Source: Candidatus Firestoneibacteriota bacterium
Lineage (GTDB): Bacteria > Oederibacteriota > JAAXVQ01 > JAUVAV01
Length of the DNA stretch: 5,194 nt
Assembly: GCA_030635415.1 (NCBI GenBank)
Contig: DAOVYW010000175.1
Coordinates: forward strand, 1 to 5,194
Direction of reading: 5' to 3'
Under the pieces are notes generated by a model. It searched no databases. It saw only the letters and a program-made list of their open reading frames with translations, and was not told where the DNA came from. Below, piece after piece: positions 4,690-5,194 of this stretch (positions within the stretch are counted from its first letter, which is position 1; each line of letters begins with the position of its first letter). Position numbers and translations under genes: made by a program.

Positions 4690-5194
4690 TTAAATAAAAA
4701 GATCCATCTGCCGGGGCGGCAGCTCCATAGCAGGCGCATAGCGATGCAAAACTTCCAGCAGTTTAACCATCGCCAGAGTATCCTGGGCGCAATAAATTCT
4801 TAAAGCCTTGAAAATCCCCTGCTTTTCAGTATCAGAAACTTTACCTTTTACGCAATCCATAAAAGACCGCGATGCGCTTTCCCCATTTTTTATTTCCAAC
4901 CCTTCATAACTCATATCCGGAAAAAAAGCCGGGAGCACATTTTTAATTGAAGCCGAACTTTTCATGTCCGGAGAATATAAGAACCGGGCGTTAAAAGGCA
5001 CCCATAAATCGACCAAGCGTTCATTAATGGCCAGCAAACCTTCGGTGTATTCCGGAAAAGCCTCCACCATCTCTCTATTCCGGGAGGCTTCAAAGGACTG
5101 GTAATAAACCAGCACCGACCCGCTCCGGCCGCAGCCGTCTATCAAAGCCGGAATCAAGCGTTCTCGGGGGTCACCTTGGGACGTATGCAAAAAC
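4690..5194 (-). CDS. DUF2779-type protein, C-terminal part; probable DEDDy-fold nuclease
   Basis: Only the last 167 or so codons are present. The frame runs off the right edge, and the TTG at 5190 (counted here as residue 1) is internal and not a start. The sequence matches my recollection of DUF2779 C-termini: DPRERLI (7-13), SVLVYYQSFEASRNREM (25-41), a DLWVPF stretch (61-66), KSSASIKNVLPAFFP (77-91) and YCAQDTLAMVKLLE (133-146). The YYQSFE segment resembles an Exo II motif, and Tyr133-x3-Asp137 fits the Exo III YX3D motif of DnaQ-like DEDDy 3'-5' exonucleases. The nuclease role is therefore inferred, not shown. Full-length relatives are longer, with further domains upstream. The last residues are QMDLFI, similar to a beta-clamp-binding pentapeptide. 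The stop lies about 66 bases upstream of the pfl promoter on the same strand, and no clear terminator separates them, so some readthrough into the pfl leader is possible. Confidence 0.8.
   Translation of the reverse strand, partial: FLHTSQGDPRERLIPALIDGCGRSGSVLVYYQSFEASRNREMVEAFPEYTEGLLAINERLVDLWVPFNARFLYSPDMKSSASIKNVLPAFFPDMSYEGLEIKNGESASRSFMDCVKGKVSDTEKQGIFKALRIYCAQDTLAMVKLLEVLHRYAPAMELPPRQMDLFI

Noticed and set aside
4681..4692. 12-base palindrome TAACCCGGGTTA at the DUF2779 stop
   Set aside because: It has no loop, so it is not a terminator. No second copy was seen to support an operator, and it includes the stop codon.

Overview
The window is a stretch of bacterial chromosome whose centrepiece is a two-gene pyruvate formate-lyase operon on the minus strand (pflB then pflA). 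It is preceded by a clear ZTP (pfl-motif) riboswitch with its own intrinsic terminator. An oxygen-sensitive glycyl radical enzyme, strong AAGGAGGT-type ribosome binding and a pfl-linked ZTP riboswitch suggest an anaerobe, most likely in the Firmicutes (Clostridia or Negativicutes type). Another anaerobic phylum cannot be excluded from this window.

Layout, left to right. (1) Positions 3-647, plus strand: the 3' part of a conserved gene of unknown function, followed by a 20-bp perfect stem-loop terminator (682-729). (2) Positions about 730-1450: an AT-rich accessory interval. It holds no intact gene, but has a 5'-truncated IS1595-family (ISXO2-like) transposase remnant (945-1211). Abutting its stop codon is a 209-bp imperfect palindromic, MITE-like element (1210-1418) with nested REP-like hairpins. 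A further copy of the element's end motif reaches to the 3' end of pflA. (3) Positions 1460-2215, minus: pflA, the radical-SAM activase. (4) Positions 2202-4430, minus: pflB, overlapping pflA by 14 bases. (5) Positions 4431-4624, minus: ribosome binding site, terminator, ZTP aptamer and promoter. (6) Positions 4690-5194, minus: the C-terminal part of a DUF2779-type protein, probably a DEDDy-fold nuclease, ending in a possible beta-clamp-binding peptide.

How the parts work together. PflA installs the glycyl radical on Gly717 of PflB, which converts pyruvate and CoA to acetyl-CoA and formate. ZTP accumulates when 10-formyl-tetrahydrofolate is short. In the leader, the aptamer strand GCCUGGGC is also the 5' arm of the terminator. 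Ligand binding should therefore block termination and switch the operon on, so that formate is made to refill the one-carbon pool. This points to an anabolic, purine and one-carbon role for this PFL, at least in part. There is no focA-type formate channel between or directly next to the two genes within the window.

The least described material is the repeat complex at 1210-1450, the unknown protein at the left edge, and the putative exonuclease with a clamp-binding tail at the right edge.
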